The translations under genes were made by a program, and so were the position numbers. Source: Rhodospirillales bacterium (GTDB lineage: Bacteria > Pseudomonadota > Alphaproteobacteria > Rhodospirillales > Casp-alpha2). From it: 64,000 nt of DNA. Every line of letters starts with the position of its first letter. Position 1 is the stretch's first letter. The DNA lies in the NCBI GenBank assembly GCA_021775095.1, contig JAJFII010000102.1:27828-91827 (forward strand). Reading direction: 5' to 3'. The notes under the pieces were generated by a model that was not told the DNA's origin, did no database searches, and worked only from the letters and a program-made list of their open reading frames with translations. Below are positions 35,377-43,894 of this stretch, in pieces.

Positions 35377-36206
35377 AACGTCTGCTGCCCAAACGCGGGC
35401 GAAAAATTCTGGAAGAACTGATAACTCAAGCCGTGATGATCGCCATCGTCGGGCCGTTTTTTTTCATCTTCTTTTATATGTTCTGGAGCTCCTTTAAACC
35501 GGACTATCTGTTTTTCGAGCCGGGGATCTGGTCCTTCGAGCCGATCTGGGACAATTACACGGAAGTCATTGAAAACAGCGATATGGTGCGCAATATCGGC
35601 AATAGTCTGATCATCTCGGGTTTTGCCACCCTGATCGGTTTGGCCTGCGGTTTGCTGACGGCTTATTCCGTTGCCCGCTACAATTTGCAAAAACTGGCCA
35701 TGGCTATACTGCTGACCCGGATGATCCCCTATATCACGGCTCTCGTGCCCTTTTGGATGGTCTACAAACAGGTCGGATTGTTAAATACCTATACCGGCCT
35801 GATCCTTGCCCATCTGGTGATAACCATCCCCTTTGGTGTGTGGATCATGATGGGGTTTATCGAGGATATTCCCAAGGAACTGGAGGAAGCGGCATGGATT
35901 GATGGCTGCTCCAAAGCCCAGGGATTTTTTAAGGTGATCCTGCCCCTGAGCACACCGGGTATGGTGGCGACGGCTATTCTCTGTTTCATTTTTTCCTGGA
36001 ACAACTTCCAACTGGCCCTGGTCCTCGGTGGCTTCGACGTGAGCACTGCCCCGGTCACGGTATTTAAATATGCCGACCCGGAAGCCGGCGGCAGCGGCCA
36101 GATGATGGCCGCCGCAACCCTGGTGACGGTTCCGGTGTTTTTCATTGTCCTGGCGATCCAGAAACAACTGGCGTCCGGCTTGACCATGGGCGGGATCAGC
36201 AAGTAG
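35364..36206 (+). CDS. ABC importer permease, MalG/UgpE type
   Basis: 280 residues with six helices and the EAA loop IPKELEEAAWIDGCSKAQGFFKVILPL. The start ATG overlaps the end of the partner permease gene, so translation is coupled. The C-terminus (KQLASGLTMGGISK) is the usual ...GLTxGAVKG-like end of this family. A direct repeat carrying the stop codon follows. Confidence 0.93.
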   Translation: MVALKRLLPKRGRKILEELITQAVMIAIVGPFFFIFFYMFWSSFKPDYLFFEPGIWSFEPIWDNYTEVIENSDMVRNIGNSLIISGFATLIGLACGLLTAYSVARYNLQKLAMAILLTRMIPYITALVPFWMVYKQVGLLNTYTGLILAHLVITIPFGVWIMMGFIEDIPKELEEAAWIDGCSKAQGFFKVILPLSTPGMVATAILCFIFSWNNFQLALVLGGFDVSTAPVTVFKYADPEAGGSGQMMAAATLVTVPVFFIVLAIQKQLASGLTMGGISK

Positions 36207-36246
36207 CGGGCCATCTGCCCTGATAAGTAGCGGACCATCTGCCCCG
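36199..36246 (+). repeat. Short tandem duplication over the permease stop codon
   Basis: AAGTAGCGGGCCATCTGCCC (36200-36219) is repeated with one change and two differing ends at about 36225-36244 (AAGTAGCGGACCATCTGCCC). The first copy holds the stop TAG. It looks like a recent slippage or duplication and has no obvious function. Confidence 0.7.
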
Positions 36247-36256
36247 CGACGTTGGC

Positions 36257-37726
36257 CTAACCGTATTTGGCGGCTTCTCCCGGTGGTGGCGTATAGACCA
36301 GGGTTTTTTTATTGGCCACCCGTTGATTGCCGCCATGGCGTTCGACCAGGGTCCGCTGGTCGGCCTTGGCCAGGGCATCCGTGGCCTCCGGATCGATGTA
36401 GGCACGCAGGGCTTTTTCCAGTTCTTTATGGCGGCCCTGGGCCGCGCCATCGGCTGTGCCATCGGCGAGCAAATCGACCCGCTCGTCCGGATCCGCCTGC
36501 AGATCAAACAGCTGATTGGGCATGTTGACGTGGTAGATCAATTTATCGGTGCCGTCGCGCCAGACAAACCCGCCGTGCCGCGACGCCGAGGCATGGAACT
36601 CGACAAAACCAATGCGCGGCTGATCGTCGCCGGCCAGGGCCGGCCACAGGGAACGCCCGGCAATGGCGCCGTCGTCCGGGTCCGGCGTCACCCCGGCTCC
36701 GGCGATCAGGGTTGGAAAAAGATCGACGCCGGAGGCCAATTGCCGCGACAGATGATTTTGTCGAATGCCGGGGCCCGACGCGATCAATGGCACATGAATG
36801 CTCGGTTCCAACAAATGGTTTTTGCCAAATAATCCATGGTTACCAAAACTTTCTCCGTGGTCTGACGTGTAAATCATCCGGGTATTCTGACCCCGGTCCA
36901 GGAGATCCAGGGCCGCCATCACTTCACCGATCTGTTCATCGAGATGGGTGATCAGGCCAAAATATCCGGCGGCAATGCGTTTCAGGGCGTCTTCATCGTC
37001 CATGGATTTGAACCGTTTGAGACGGCGGATATGGTCGAGCGCCGGGTGGCGGGGCATGTCTTCGTCGCGAAACAACACGGGCAGGGGGACGCGGTCCAGC
37101 GGGTATCGATTAAACAATCGTTCCGGTACCAGGAACGGCGGGTGTGAACTGACGTAGGAAACCAGCAACACCCACGGTTTGTCCTGGTGCGGTGCCTCTT
37201 CCGTTAACCACTTGATGGCCAGTTCGGTCACCTGCCGGTCGTAGGCCTGATATTCGGTTTCACCAATGCCGGAGTTTTCCCAATAGAGTTCCCACTGGCC
37301 CGGCATTTCCGGCTGGTCATCGCTCCAGCGCAGCAGTCCGGTCAGGTGCCCGTCGTCAACAATATGCATGGGCGCGATCTCTTCGGAGAAGCCATTGTCA
37401 TCGTCGGTGCTGCGGTAATGGAGTTTGCCAATGGCGACGGTCCGGTGGCCCCGGGCCCTTAACCGATGGCCCCAACTGGGGATTTTTCCGTCATAGACAT
37501 TGGCGTTGTCCCAGTGCCGGGTCTGATGGGGGAAACGCCCCGTTGCCAGGCTGGCGCGGGCCGGACAACAGAGCGGACTGGCACTGTAGGCTCTGTCAAA
37601 ACGGGTCCCCGACGCGGCCATCCGGTCGAGGTTCGGGGTCTCGACCAGGGGATGGCCGGCGCACCCCATGACGGCACCGTTGTGATTGTCGGACAAAAAG
37701 AAAATCAGGTTCTCTGGATCTGGCAT
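36257..37726 (-). CDS. Cytosolic sulfatase 2 (formylglycine type)
   Basis: 489 residues, no signal peptide. The first metal motif is FLSDNH (10-15) and the sulfatase signature CCPAR has Cys53 as formylglycine precursor, then ASLATGR. Later come YTSDHGESFGNHGLFGK (metal Asp-His plus the conserved Lys) and a C-terminal tail with LVYTPPPGEAAKYG. It groups with sulfatase 4 (DNH, CCPARA, and a shared ...GGFxxRxxxxKLIHH/YHVNMPNQLFDLxxDPxE region). It is divergent from sulfatase 3. Substrate unknown. Confidence 0.93.
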   Translation of the reverse strand: MPDPENLIFFLSDNHNGAVMGCAGHPLVETPNLDRMAASGTRFDRAYSASPLCCPARASLATGRFPHQTRHWDNANVYDGKIPSWGHRLRARGHRTVAIGKLHYRSTDDDNGFSEEIAPMHIVDDGHLTGLLRWSDDQPEMPGQWELYWENSGIGETEYQAYDRQVTELAIKWLTEEAPHQDKPWVLLVSYVSSHPPFLVPERLFNRYPLDRVPLPVLFRDEDMPRHPALDHIRRLKRFKSMDDEDALKRIAAGYFGLITHLDEQIGEVMAALDLLDRGQNTRMIYTSDHGESFGNHGLFGKNHLLEPSIHVPLIASGPGIRQNHLSRQLASGVDLFPTLIAGAGVTPDPDDGAIAGRSLWPALAGDDQPRIGFVEFHASASRHGGFVWRDGTDKLIYHVNMPNQLFDLQADPDERVDLLADGTADGAAQGRHKELEKALRAYIDPEATDALAKADQRTLVERHGGNQRVANKKTLVYTPPPGEAAKYG

Positions 37727-37746
37727 GAAAAGTTCCGATATATGAA

Positions 37747-37773
37747 ATTATCCTTTGTTTATAATAGGATAAT
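37747..37773. promoter_or_regulatory. Inverted repeat between sulfatases 2 and 3
   Basis: ATTATCC (37747-37753) and GGATAAT (37767-37773) are perfect inverted arms separated by 13 A/T-rich bases. It is in the short divergent region of two sulfatase genes. It does not match the ATTCYR-N3-TGGAAT palindrome, so another regulator may bind. Confidence 0.5.
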
Positions 37774-37857
37774 CTGCAAAAAAGTGCAAATTTCAGGCGA
37801 CGCGGGAGGCCTTATCCGTTATGCTTCAGGCCATAAAAAACTGCTTCCGGGGGGCCT

Positions 37858-39309
37858 ATGAAACCGCAAAATTTACTAATCCTGATGTCCGACCAACATT
37901 CCCGCAAAGCCTTGGGCTGTTATGGTCACCCGCTGGTGAAAACCCCCAACCTGGATCGCCTGGCCGCCCGCGGCACACTGTTCAAAAACGCCTACTGTAC
38001 ATCGCCGATCTGTGTGCCGGCGCGGGCCAGTTTTGCCACCGGTCGTTATGTCCATGACATCGGTTATTGGGATAACGCCCACGCGTATGAAGGGGCGACA
38101 CCATCGTGGGGTCATCGGCTGGCCCACCACGGGCACCGGGTCGAATCGATCGGCAAACTGCATTATCGCTCGGAACAGGACCCAACGGGTTTTGATCGGC
38201 AACATCGCCCCATGCATGTGGTTGGCGGGGCCGGTGATTTGTTGGGATCGCTGCGTGACGGTACCGCATTGTTAACAAAATACCGCGGTTATCACCTGGA
38301 CGCCGGCCCCGGCACGTCAACTTACACAGCCTACGACCAATCCATTACCGAGACCAGCGTCAGCTGGCTGCACGACAGGGCCCGGACCGCCGACGCCAAA
38401 CCCTGGGTCGGGTTTGTTTCCCTGGTCTGTCCGCACCCGCCCCTGCAATGTCCGCCCGAATTTTATCAGATGTACCCGCCGGCCGAGATGCCCTGGCCGG
38501 TTCTGCATGATCCGGGTCAGCGGCCCGAGCACCCGGCCGCCCGGGATCACCGCAAATTTCAGGGCTGCGAGGAAGCGTTTTCCGAAGAAGTGGTGCGGCG
38601 CTCGATTTCCGCCTATTTTGGCCTTTGCAGTTACCTGGACGCCAATCTCGGCAAGGTCCTGGACGCCCTTGACGCGGCCGGCCTGACCGACAGCACGCGG
38701 ATCATCTATACCAGTGATCATGGTGAGCATAACGGCAACCAGGGCCTGTGGGGGAAATGCACGCTCTATGAGGATTCCGCTGGCGTGCCGCTGCTCCTTG
38801 CCGGTGCGGGTGTGCCCTGTGGCAAAACCGTCGAAACGCCGGTCTCCCATGTGGACATCTACCCGACCATTATGGCTGGAGTTGGCATCGATCCCGACCC
38901 CGATGATCGCTGTTTGCCGGGCCAGTCGCTGTTTTCATTGAGCGATGGCAGGGATCCAGAGCGGCTTGTGTTTGCCGAATTCCACGCCGCCGCATCGAAC
39001 ACCGGCGGCTTTATGGTGCGCCGGGGCGCTCTGAAATATGTGTATTATGTGGGATATCCTGATCAACTGTTTGATCTCGTCCAGGATCCCGATGAAACAA
39101 CGGATTTGGCACCGGACCCGGCCTTTGCATCGCTGCGCGCAGAAATGGAAACTCTGCTGCGATCTCTCGTCAATCCGCAACAGATCGACGCCATGGCAAA
39201 ATCCGATCAGTCCGCCCGCATTATCGCCCATGGCGGCCGCGACGCCATTCGCGCCAAGGGATCCTTTGGTTATACTCCGGCTCCGGGGGAATCCGTTATT
39301 TTCAAGTGA
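37858..39309 (+). CDS. Cytosolic sulfatase 3 (formylglycine type)
   Basis: 483 residues, no signal peptide. Motifs: LMSDQHSRK (metal Asp), CVPAR with Cys52 as formylglycine precursor, YTSDHGEHNGNQGLWGK, and a C-terminal GYTPAPGESVIFK. It groups with sulfatases 1 and 5 (DQH/DEH, CVP[SA]R). A GGGG ribosome binding site precedes the ATG. It is followed by sulfatase 4 with an eight-base gap when that gene is started at 39318. Confidence 0.93.
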   Translation: MKPQNLLILMSDQHSRKALGCYGHPLVKTPNLDRLAARGTLFKNAYCTSPICVPARASFATGRYVHDIGYWDNAHAYEGATPSWGHRLAHHGHRVESIGKLHYRSEQDPTGFDRQHRPMHVVGGAGDLLGSLRDGTALLTKYRGYHLDAGPGTSTYTAYDQSITETSVSWLHDRARTADAKPWVGFVSLVCPHPPLQCPPEFYQMYPPAEMPWPVLHDPGQRPEHPAARDHRKFQGCEEAFSEEVVRRSISAYFGLCSYLDANLGKVLDALDAAGLTDSTRIIYTSDHGEHNGNQGLWGKCTLYEDSAGVPLLLAGAGVPCGKTVETPVSHVDIYPTIMAGVGIDPDPDDRCLPGQSLFSLSDGRDPERLVFAEFHAAASNTGGFMVRRGALKYVYYVGYPDQLFDLVQDPDETTDLAPDPAFASLRAEMETLLRSLVNPQQIDAMAKSDQSARIIAHGGRDAIRAKGSFGYTPAPGESVIFK

Positions 39310-39317
39310 GGTCAAAC

Positions 39318-40784
39318 ATGCCATCGCCAAAAAACCTGATTTTTTTCCAGTCCGATAACCACAGCCGTCTGTATCTCGGTTGTTACGGCAATAATACCGT
39401 TCAAACCCCCAATCTGGATAAGTTGGCCAGCCGTGGCGTGGTTTTTCAAAACGCCTATGCGGCCAGTGCCCTGTGTTGTCCGGCCCGGGCGGCCATCGCC
39501 TGCGGTCGCTATCCTCACCAAACCGGGTATTGGGACAACGCCATTGTTTATGATGGCCGGGTGCCCAGCTGGATGCGCCGGGTGCGCGACCAGGGCGTGC
39601 ATGTGACCAATATTGGCAAACTCCATTATCGCAGCAGCGACGATGATAATGGGTTCAGCCAGGAAATCGATCCCATGCATATCCTGGACGGAAAGGGCGG
39701 CCTGTCGATGTTGTTGCGCGGCATCGATGATGAACCGAAAAATGTCGGGCAATGGGACCTGTACATGAAAAAATCGGGTATTGGGGAGACGGATTATCAA
39801 AATTTTGACCGGGTGATCAGTGAAAAAGCCGTGCAGTGGTTGAGCGAAAATCACCAGCGCCAGGACCCCTGGGCCCTGCACGTCTCCTTTGTCAGCCCGC
39901 ATCCGCCGTTTTCCGTGCCGGAGCGGCTGTGGAATTTGTATCCCCTGGCCGACGTTGCCCTGCCGCCGGCCTCGTCGCCTGCAACCCGTCCCCACCATCC
40001 GGCCCTCGATCACCTGCGACGTGTCATGGGCTGGGGCGACCTGGCGGACCAGGATTTGCGCCGCATCGTTGCCGGTTATATGGCCTTGATTACCCATATG
40101 GACGAACAGTTGGGCCGGGTCCTGGCGGCGGTGGAAGACTTAGGCCTGCTTGCCGACACCCGGATTGTCTATACCAGCGACCATGGCGAAATGGCCGGTT
40201 CGCATGGATTGTTGGGCAAATGCAATCTTTATGAAGGGTCCATCGGGGTGCCGCTCATAGTTGCCGGTCCGGATATCGTGGCGGCAAAAGTTCACCGGGG
40301 CAACGTATCTCATGTGGATCTGTTCCCGACCCTGGTTGCGTCTTTTGGCAAGGACCTGTTGCCCGAAGACCAGGATCTGCCGGGATGTTCCTTGTGGCCG
40401 GCGTTGACCGGGCAGGCGAACCAGCGCCAGGTTTTTGCCGAATACCACGCCGCCGGATCCTTTGCCGGAGGATTTATGGTACGCCATGACAACCTGAAAC
40501 TGATCCATCATACGGACATGGCGCCGCAGTTTTTCGACCTGACAGAAGACCCCCATGAAATCCATGATCTGGCGGCGATGGCGATCCATGGGCAGCGCCT
40601 GCAGGCGATGCAATTGCGACTGCGTGAAATCTGCGACCCGGACGCGGTTAATGCCCGGGCCAAGGCGGATCAGCGGGCAAAAATGACGCACTGGGGCGGC
40701 GTCGATGCGGTCCGCGCCGAAGGATTATTGGTTTATACACCCCCACCCGGTGTGGCGGCGGATATTCAGGGCAAACCGATTTAG
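39318..40784 (+). CDS. Cytosolic sulfatase 4 (formylglycine type)
   Basis: Start at ATG 39318, preceded by GAGG six bases upstream; a GTG at 39306 is in frame and overlaps sulfatase 3. 488 residues, no signal peptide. Motifs: FQSDNHSRL, CCPAR with Cys53 as formylglycine precursor, YTSDHGEMAGSHGLLGK and a C-terminal LVYTPPPGVAADI. Same subgroup as sulfatase 2. It follows sulfatase 3 in a two-gene unit, which combines one member of each subgroup, perhaps to act on two positions or two related substrates. Confidence 0.93.
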   Translation: MPSPKNLIFFQSDNHSRLYLGCYGNNTVQTPNLDKLASRGVVFQNAYAASALCCPARAAIACGRYPHQTGYWDNAIVYDGRVPSWMRRVRDQGVHVTNIGKLHYRSSDDDNGFSQEIDPMHILDGKGGLSMLLRGIDDEPKNVGQWDLYMKKSGIGETDYQNFDRVISEKAVQWLSENHQRQDPWALHVSFVSPHPPFSVPERLWNLYPLADVALPPASSPATRPHHPALDHLRRVMGWGDLADQDLRRIVAGYMALITHMDEQLGRVLAAVEDLGLLADTRIVYTSDHGEMAGSHGLLGKCNLYEGSIGVPLIVAGPDIVAAKVHRGNVSHVDLFPTLVASFGKDLLPEDQDLPGCSLWPALTGQANQRQVFAEYHAAGSFAGGFMVRHDNLKLIHHTDMAPQFFDLTEDPHEIHDLAAMAIHGQRLQAMQLRLREICDPDAVNARAKADQRAKMTHWGGVDAVRAEGLLVYTPPPGVAADIQGKPI

Positions 40785-40793
40785 GGACTGGGC

Positions 40794-42248
40794 TCAATCG
40801 TATAGAGGGGTTTGTCCCGGTGCCGGTGTGTAGCCGAAATCGCCCCGCGAATTGATTTTTTCCAGTCCGCCGTTCGCTTCAATCATCGCTTTCTGGTCGG
40901 CAAAAGCCTGGGCGTTTGCCGCTTCCGGGTCGATCACTTCGCGCAGCTTTTGTTCACATTCGCCAACAATCGATTGATGGTTCGAGCTGGTGCCCAGGTC
41001 CTGGGTTTCATGGGGGTCGGCCTCCAGGTCGTAAAGCTCTGGTGCCTCACCCACATAATGGGTGTATTTCCATTTGCCGTTACGGATCATCAACATCGCG
41101 GTTGACGATGCCGCCGCATGGTATTCACTGAGAACCGTGCGCTCGGGGCTTTCACCATGGGCCATGCGGATCAACGAATGGCCGGGCATGGAATGTTCTT
41201 CCTCTTCGGTTAAATCCAGACCGGCGCTTTCGATGATGGTCTGATGGCAATCCACCAGAGATACTGGGTCGGTGACCACGTGGCCCGCCGGAACATCGGG
41301 TCCGGCGACAATCATCGGCACCGCGGCAGCTTCCTCGTACATCACGGATTTGCCCCACAGGCCCCGGTGGCCCAGGTTATCGCCATGATCCGACGTATAT
41401 ACGATACGGGTCGAATCACCGTGGCCGTTGTCCGTGAGGGCACCGAGGACTTGGCCAATGTGAAAATCAAGCAAGGAAACCATGCCAAAATAGGCGGACC
41501 GCGCGATCCGCACTTTTTCCTCCGTGAAATAGTCGTTGTAGGCCATGATTGTGCTCAGGGTTTTGACCACCGGGTGTTTTGTATGTGCGTCGTCTCCATA
41601 CATCCGTGGCCAGGGCAGGGACTGTTCGGGGTACATGTCGTAATAGTCCCGCGGCGCGATCAGCGGGAAGTGCGGTAACACAAAACCGACAAACAAAACC
41701 CACGGCCGCTCCGTATGTTTGGGCGCTTCGTCGCGCAACCAGCGTACGGCGTGCTGGGCGGTGCTGACATCATAACGGATATAGGTTGAATCACCGGGCC
41801 CGGCTTCGCCGGCCAACTGTTTGACGGCACCCCGTTCTGACATATTTTCCCGGCTTAAACCCAGGAGATCGCCTTTGCCGTCGACAACGTGAAGGGTGTT
41901 TATTTCATGGGAAAACCCCGTTGGGTCCTGTTCGCTGCGGTAATGCAGCTTGCCGATGGCCGTGACATTGTGGCTTTCATCCTGCAAGCGGTGCCCCCAG
42001 CCTTTTGTTTCACCAAAATACGGATGGGCATTATCCCAGTTGCCGATTTCGTGAACGTACCGTCCGGTCGCCAGACTGGCCCGGGCTGGCACACAAATTG
42101 GGCAGTTTGTATAGGCATTATCGAACCGCGTTCCGGCGGCGGCCAGGCGGTCGATATGGGGGGTTTTGATCAAACGATTGCCGTAACAACCGGTGATTTC
42201 ACGGGTGTGTTCATCGGAAAAAATAAACAGCATATTTTTGGGTTTCAT
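40794..42248 (-). CDS. Cytosolic sulfatase 5 (formylglycine type)
   Basis: Start at ATG 42248, because GAGGAG lies six bases upstream (the in-frame ATG 42266 has no such site). 484 residues, no signal peptide. Motifs: IFSDEHTRE, CVPAR with Cys52 as formylglycine precursor, YTSDHGDNLGHRGLWGK, and a C-terminal GYTPAPGQTPLYD. It groups with sulfatases 1 and 3. It is convergent with sulfatase 4 (stops nine bases apart) and divergent from the LysR gene, with palindromic operators in between. Confidence 0.93.
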   Translation of the reverse strand: MKPKNMLFIFSDEHTREITGCYGNRLIKTPHIDRLAAAGTRFDNAYTNCPICVPARASLATGRYVHEIGNWDNAHPYFGETKGWGHRLQDESHNVTAIGKLHYRSEQDPTGFSHEINTLHVVDGKGDLLGLSRENMSERGAVKQLAGEAGPGDSTYIRYDVSTAQHAVRWLRDEAPKHTERPWVLFVGFVLPHFPLIAPRDYYDMYPEQSLPWPRMYGDDAHTKHPVVKTLSTIMAYNDYFTEEKVRIARSAYFGMVSLLDFHIGQVLGALTDNGHGDSTRIVYTSDHGDNLGHRGLWGKSVMYEEAAAVPMIVAGPDVPAGHVVTDPVSLVDCHQTIIESAGLDLTEEEEHSMPGHSLIRMAHGESPERTVLSEYHAAASSTAMLMIRNGKWKYTHYVGEAPELYDLEADPHETQDLGTSSNHQSIVGECEQKLREVIDPEAANAQAFADQKAMIEANGGLEKINSRGDFGYTPAPGQTPLYD

Positions 42249-42765
42249 GGCGATCTCCTCATTCATTTATTTTTTCTATTATTTATAGACACCTAACCAA
42301 ATAAATCACTTATGGAGATCAATCCGGTATTCCAACCGCATGGGGTAAGGACGGCCCCAAACCGCAAACAGATGATTGTCCCAAACCATCAATTTGCAAT
42401 TAAACATATTTGATATTCTCCCTTATACACAGTTTATTTATTCCGATAAATACTGATTTATCGAATTAAACATTCTAATTTGGAATGGAATGCAAGTAGA
42501 GGTGGACCCTGATTTACAACAGGGCGGGGTCGCGTCGATACTCGGCTGAGGGGGAGCCGGACGTGGGTTTATCGATACCGGTGTCATCGGTTGATATGGG
42601 AGCGGATCTACGATAGGGCGGATCCATAACATTCAATTGATTATCCTTATTGAAAATAAATTTATGGGCGTTTATGACTCTTCCGTGTCCCGAGAGATTA
42701 AGCTTTATGTACATTCTGTAAATCGCTAGGACATAAAGGCGGACATTCTGAAATGGAATATAATA
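42249..42765. promoter_or_regulatory. Divergent regulatory region of sulfatase 5 and the LysR gene
   Basis: About 500 bases without a gene. It holds the operator ATTCTA-ATT-TGGAAT (42472-42486), and next to it a separate inverted repeat CGATAAAT-ACTG-ATTTATCG (42444-42463). A/T-rich stretches around 42290-42470 could hold the sulfatase promoter. Short frames in it look non-coding. Confidence 0.55.
42745..42759. promoter_or_regulatory. Palindromic operator directly before the LysR gene
   Basis: ATTCTG-AAA-TGGAAT, seven bases before the start codon at 42766. It matches the sites at 32694 and 42472 in the arms ATTCY/GGAAT. Its position over the ribosome binding region suggests negative autoregulation. 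Confidence 0.6.
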
Positions 42766-43680
42766 ATGGAAACCCAACATATTAAATTTTTACACAGCGT
42801 CGCCGCGTTGGGCAGCATTTCGGCGGCGGCGCGCGAACTGGGTATGACCCAATCGGCGTTAACAAAAATTGTTTCCCGGGCTGAGGATATTGTTGGGGCC
42901 AGCCTGTTTGAGCGCCGTTCGCGGGGTGTTGATCTCACACCCTTTGGCGAATTGTTTTTGCGCCATACGGCAAAAATCGAACAGGAAATATTCAATTTGA
43001 ATCAGGAAGTCCGGGCCATGAAAGCCGGTCAGGGCGGAACCGTCTCGATTGGTGTCGGCCAGTTCTGGATCGGTCAGATCGTACCGAATGTCGTCGCTAA
43101 ACTCACATCGCGGGCACCGGATATCCACATTAAGGTCGGAACAAATACCCGGGAAGAAAATCTGTATCGGCTGCAGAATGGCGACATCGATATCCTGTTG
43201 GGGCGGATAACCGATGATCTGCCCAAGGAGTTGGTTGGTGAACAGCTGGCCGTGGTAAAACTGTATTTAATGGTCCGTGACGCACATCCGTTAACCCGGT
43301 TAAGCCGTCCGGTGATGTTGGACGATCTCGAACCCTATGGCTGGGTTCTGCCGTCGGCATCGGATCCGACGGCGGTTCATATCAATCAAACCTTTGCAGA
43401 TATGGGTTTTACGCCAAAATCCATTCCCGTTGAAGCCGTTTCAAGAAATTTCACAGCCGTTCTCTTACGGGCATCGGATCTGATTACGGTGGTCTCCGAT
43501 ATTACCACCAATCGCACCGCAGATGGCCTGTGCCGACTCGACGTTGATTGGTTGAGATGGTCCGACAGTGCCGGTGCCATTCGGGTAAAAGCCCGTAGCC
43601 TGCTGCCGTGCTGCAATCACTTTCTTGAACTGCTGCGTGAGGAAATGAATTCGGTCATTAAAACCGCACCGGCGGAATAA
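42766..43680 (+). CDS. LysR-family regulator, probable sulfatase-cluster regulator
   Basis: 304 residues: N-terminal winged helix (HIKFLHSVAALGSISAAARELGMTQSALTKIVSRAEDIVGASLFERRSRGVDLTPFGELFL) and a substrate-binding domain (GTVSIGVGQFWIGQIVPNVVAKL...). Together with the palindromes at 32694, 42472 and 42745 it is the best candidate controller of the sulfatase and importer genes. The effector is probably a metabolite of the imported sulfated compound, but that is inference. Confidence 0.9.
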   Translation: METQHIKFLHSVAALGSISAAARELGMTQSALTKIVSRAEDIVGASLFERRSRGVDLTPFGELFLRHTAKIEQEIFNLNQEVRAMKAGQGGTVSIGVGQFWIGQIVPNVVAKLTSRAPDIHIKVGTNTREENLYRLQNGDIDILLGRITDDLPKELVGEQLAVVKLYLMVRDAHPLTRLSRPVMLDDLEPYGWVLPSASDPTAVHINQTFADMGFTPKSIPVEAVSRNFTAVLLRASDLITVVSDITTNRTADGLCRLDVDWLRWSDSAGAIRVKARSLLPCCNHFLELLREEMNSVIKTAPAE

Positions 43681-43894
43681 AAATGACCGCGATTGGCGCT
43701 CGCGAACCTCACAAACCCGGCCGAACCGGTTGGCGGCCCGCAAGTTCAGGTGCCTGAAGGCAAAAAACCCCATAAAAAAAGACGACTGTCGCTGGCCTTT
43801 TTAGGGGCGCATCGCTATAGAGCATGATCCCGCTAGAATTGGGAAGCATAACCCGCCCTCCGCGCGGGCATCCAATTATTAACATAGGCTTCCG

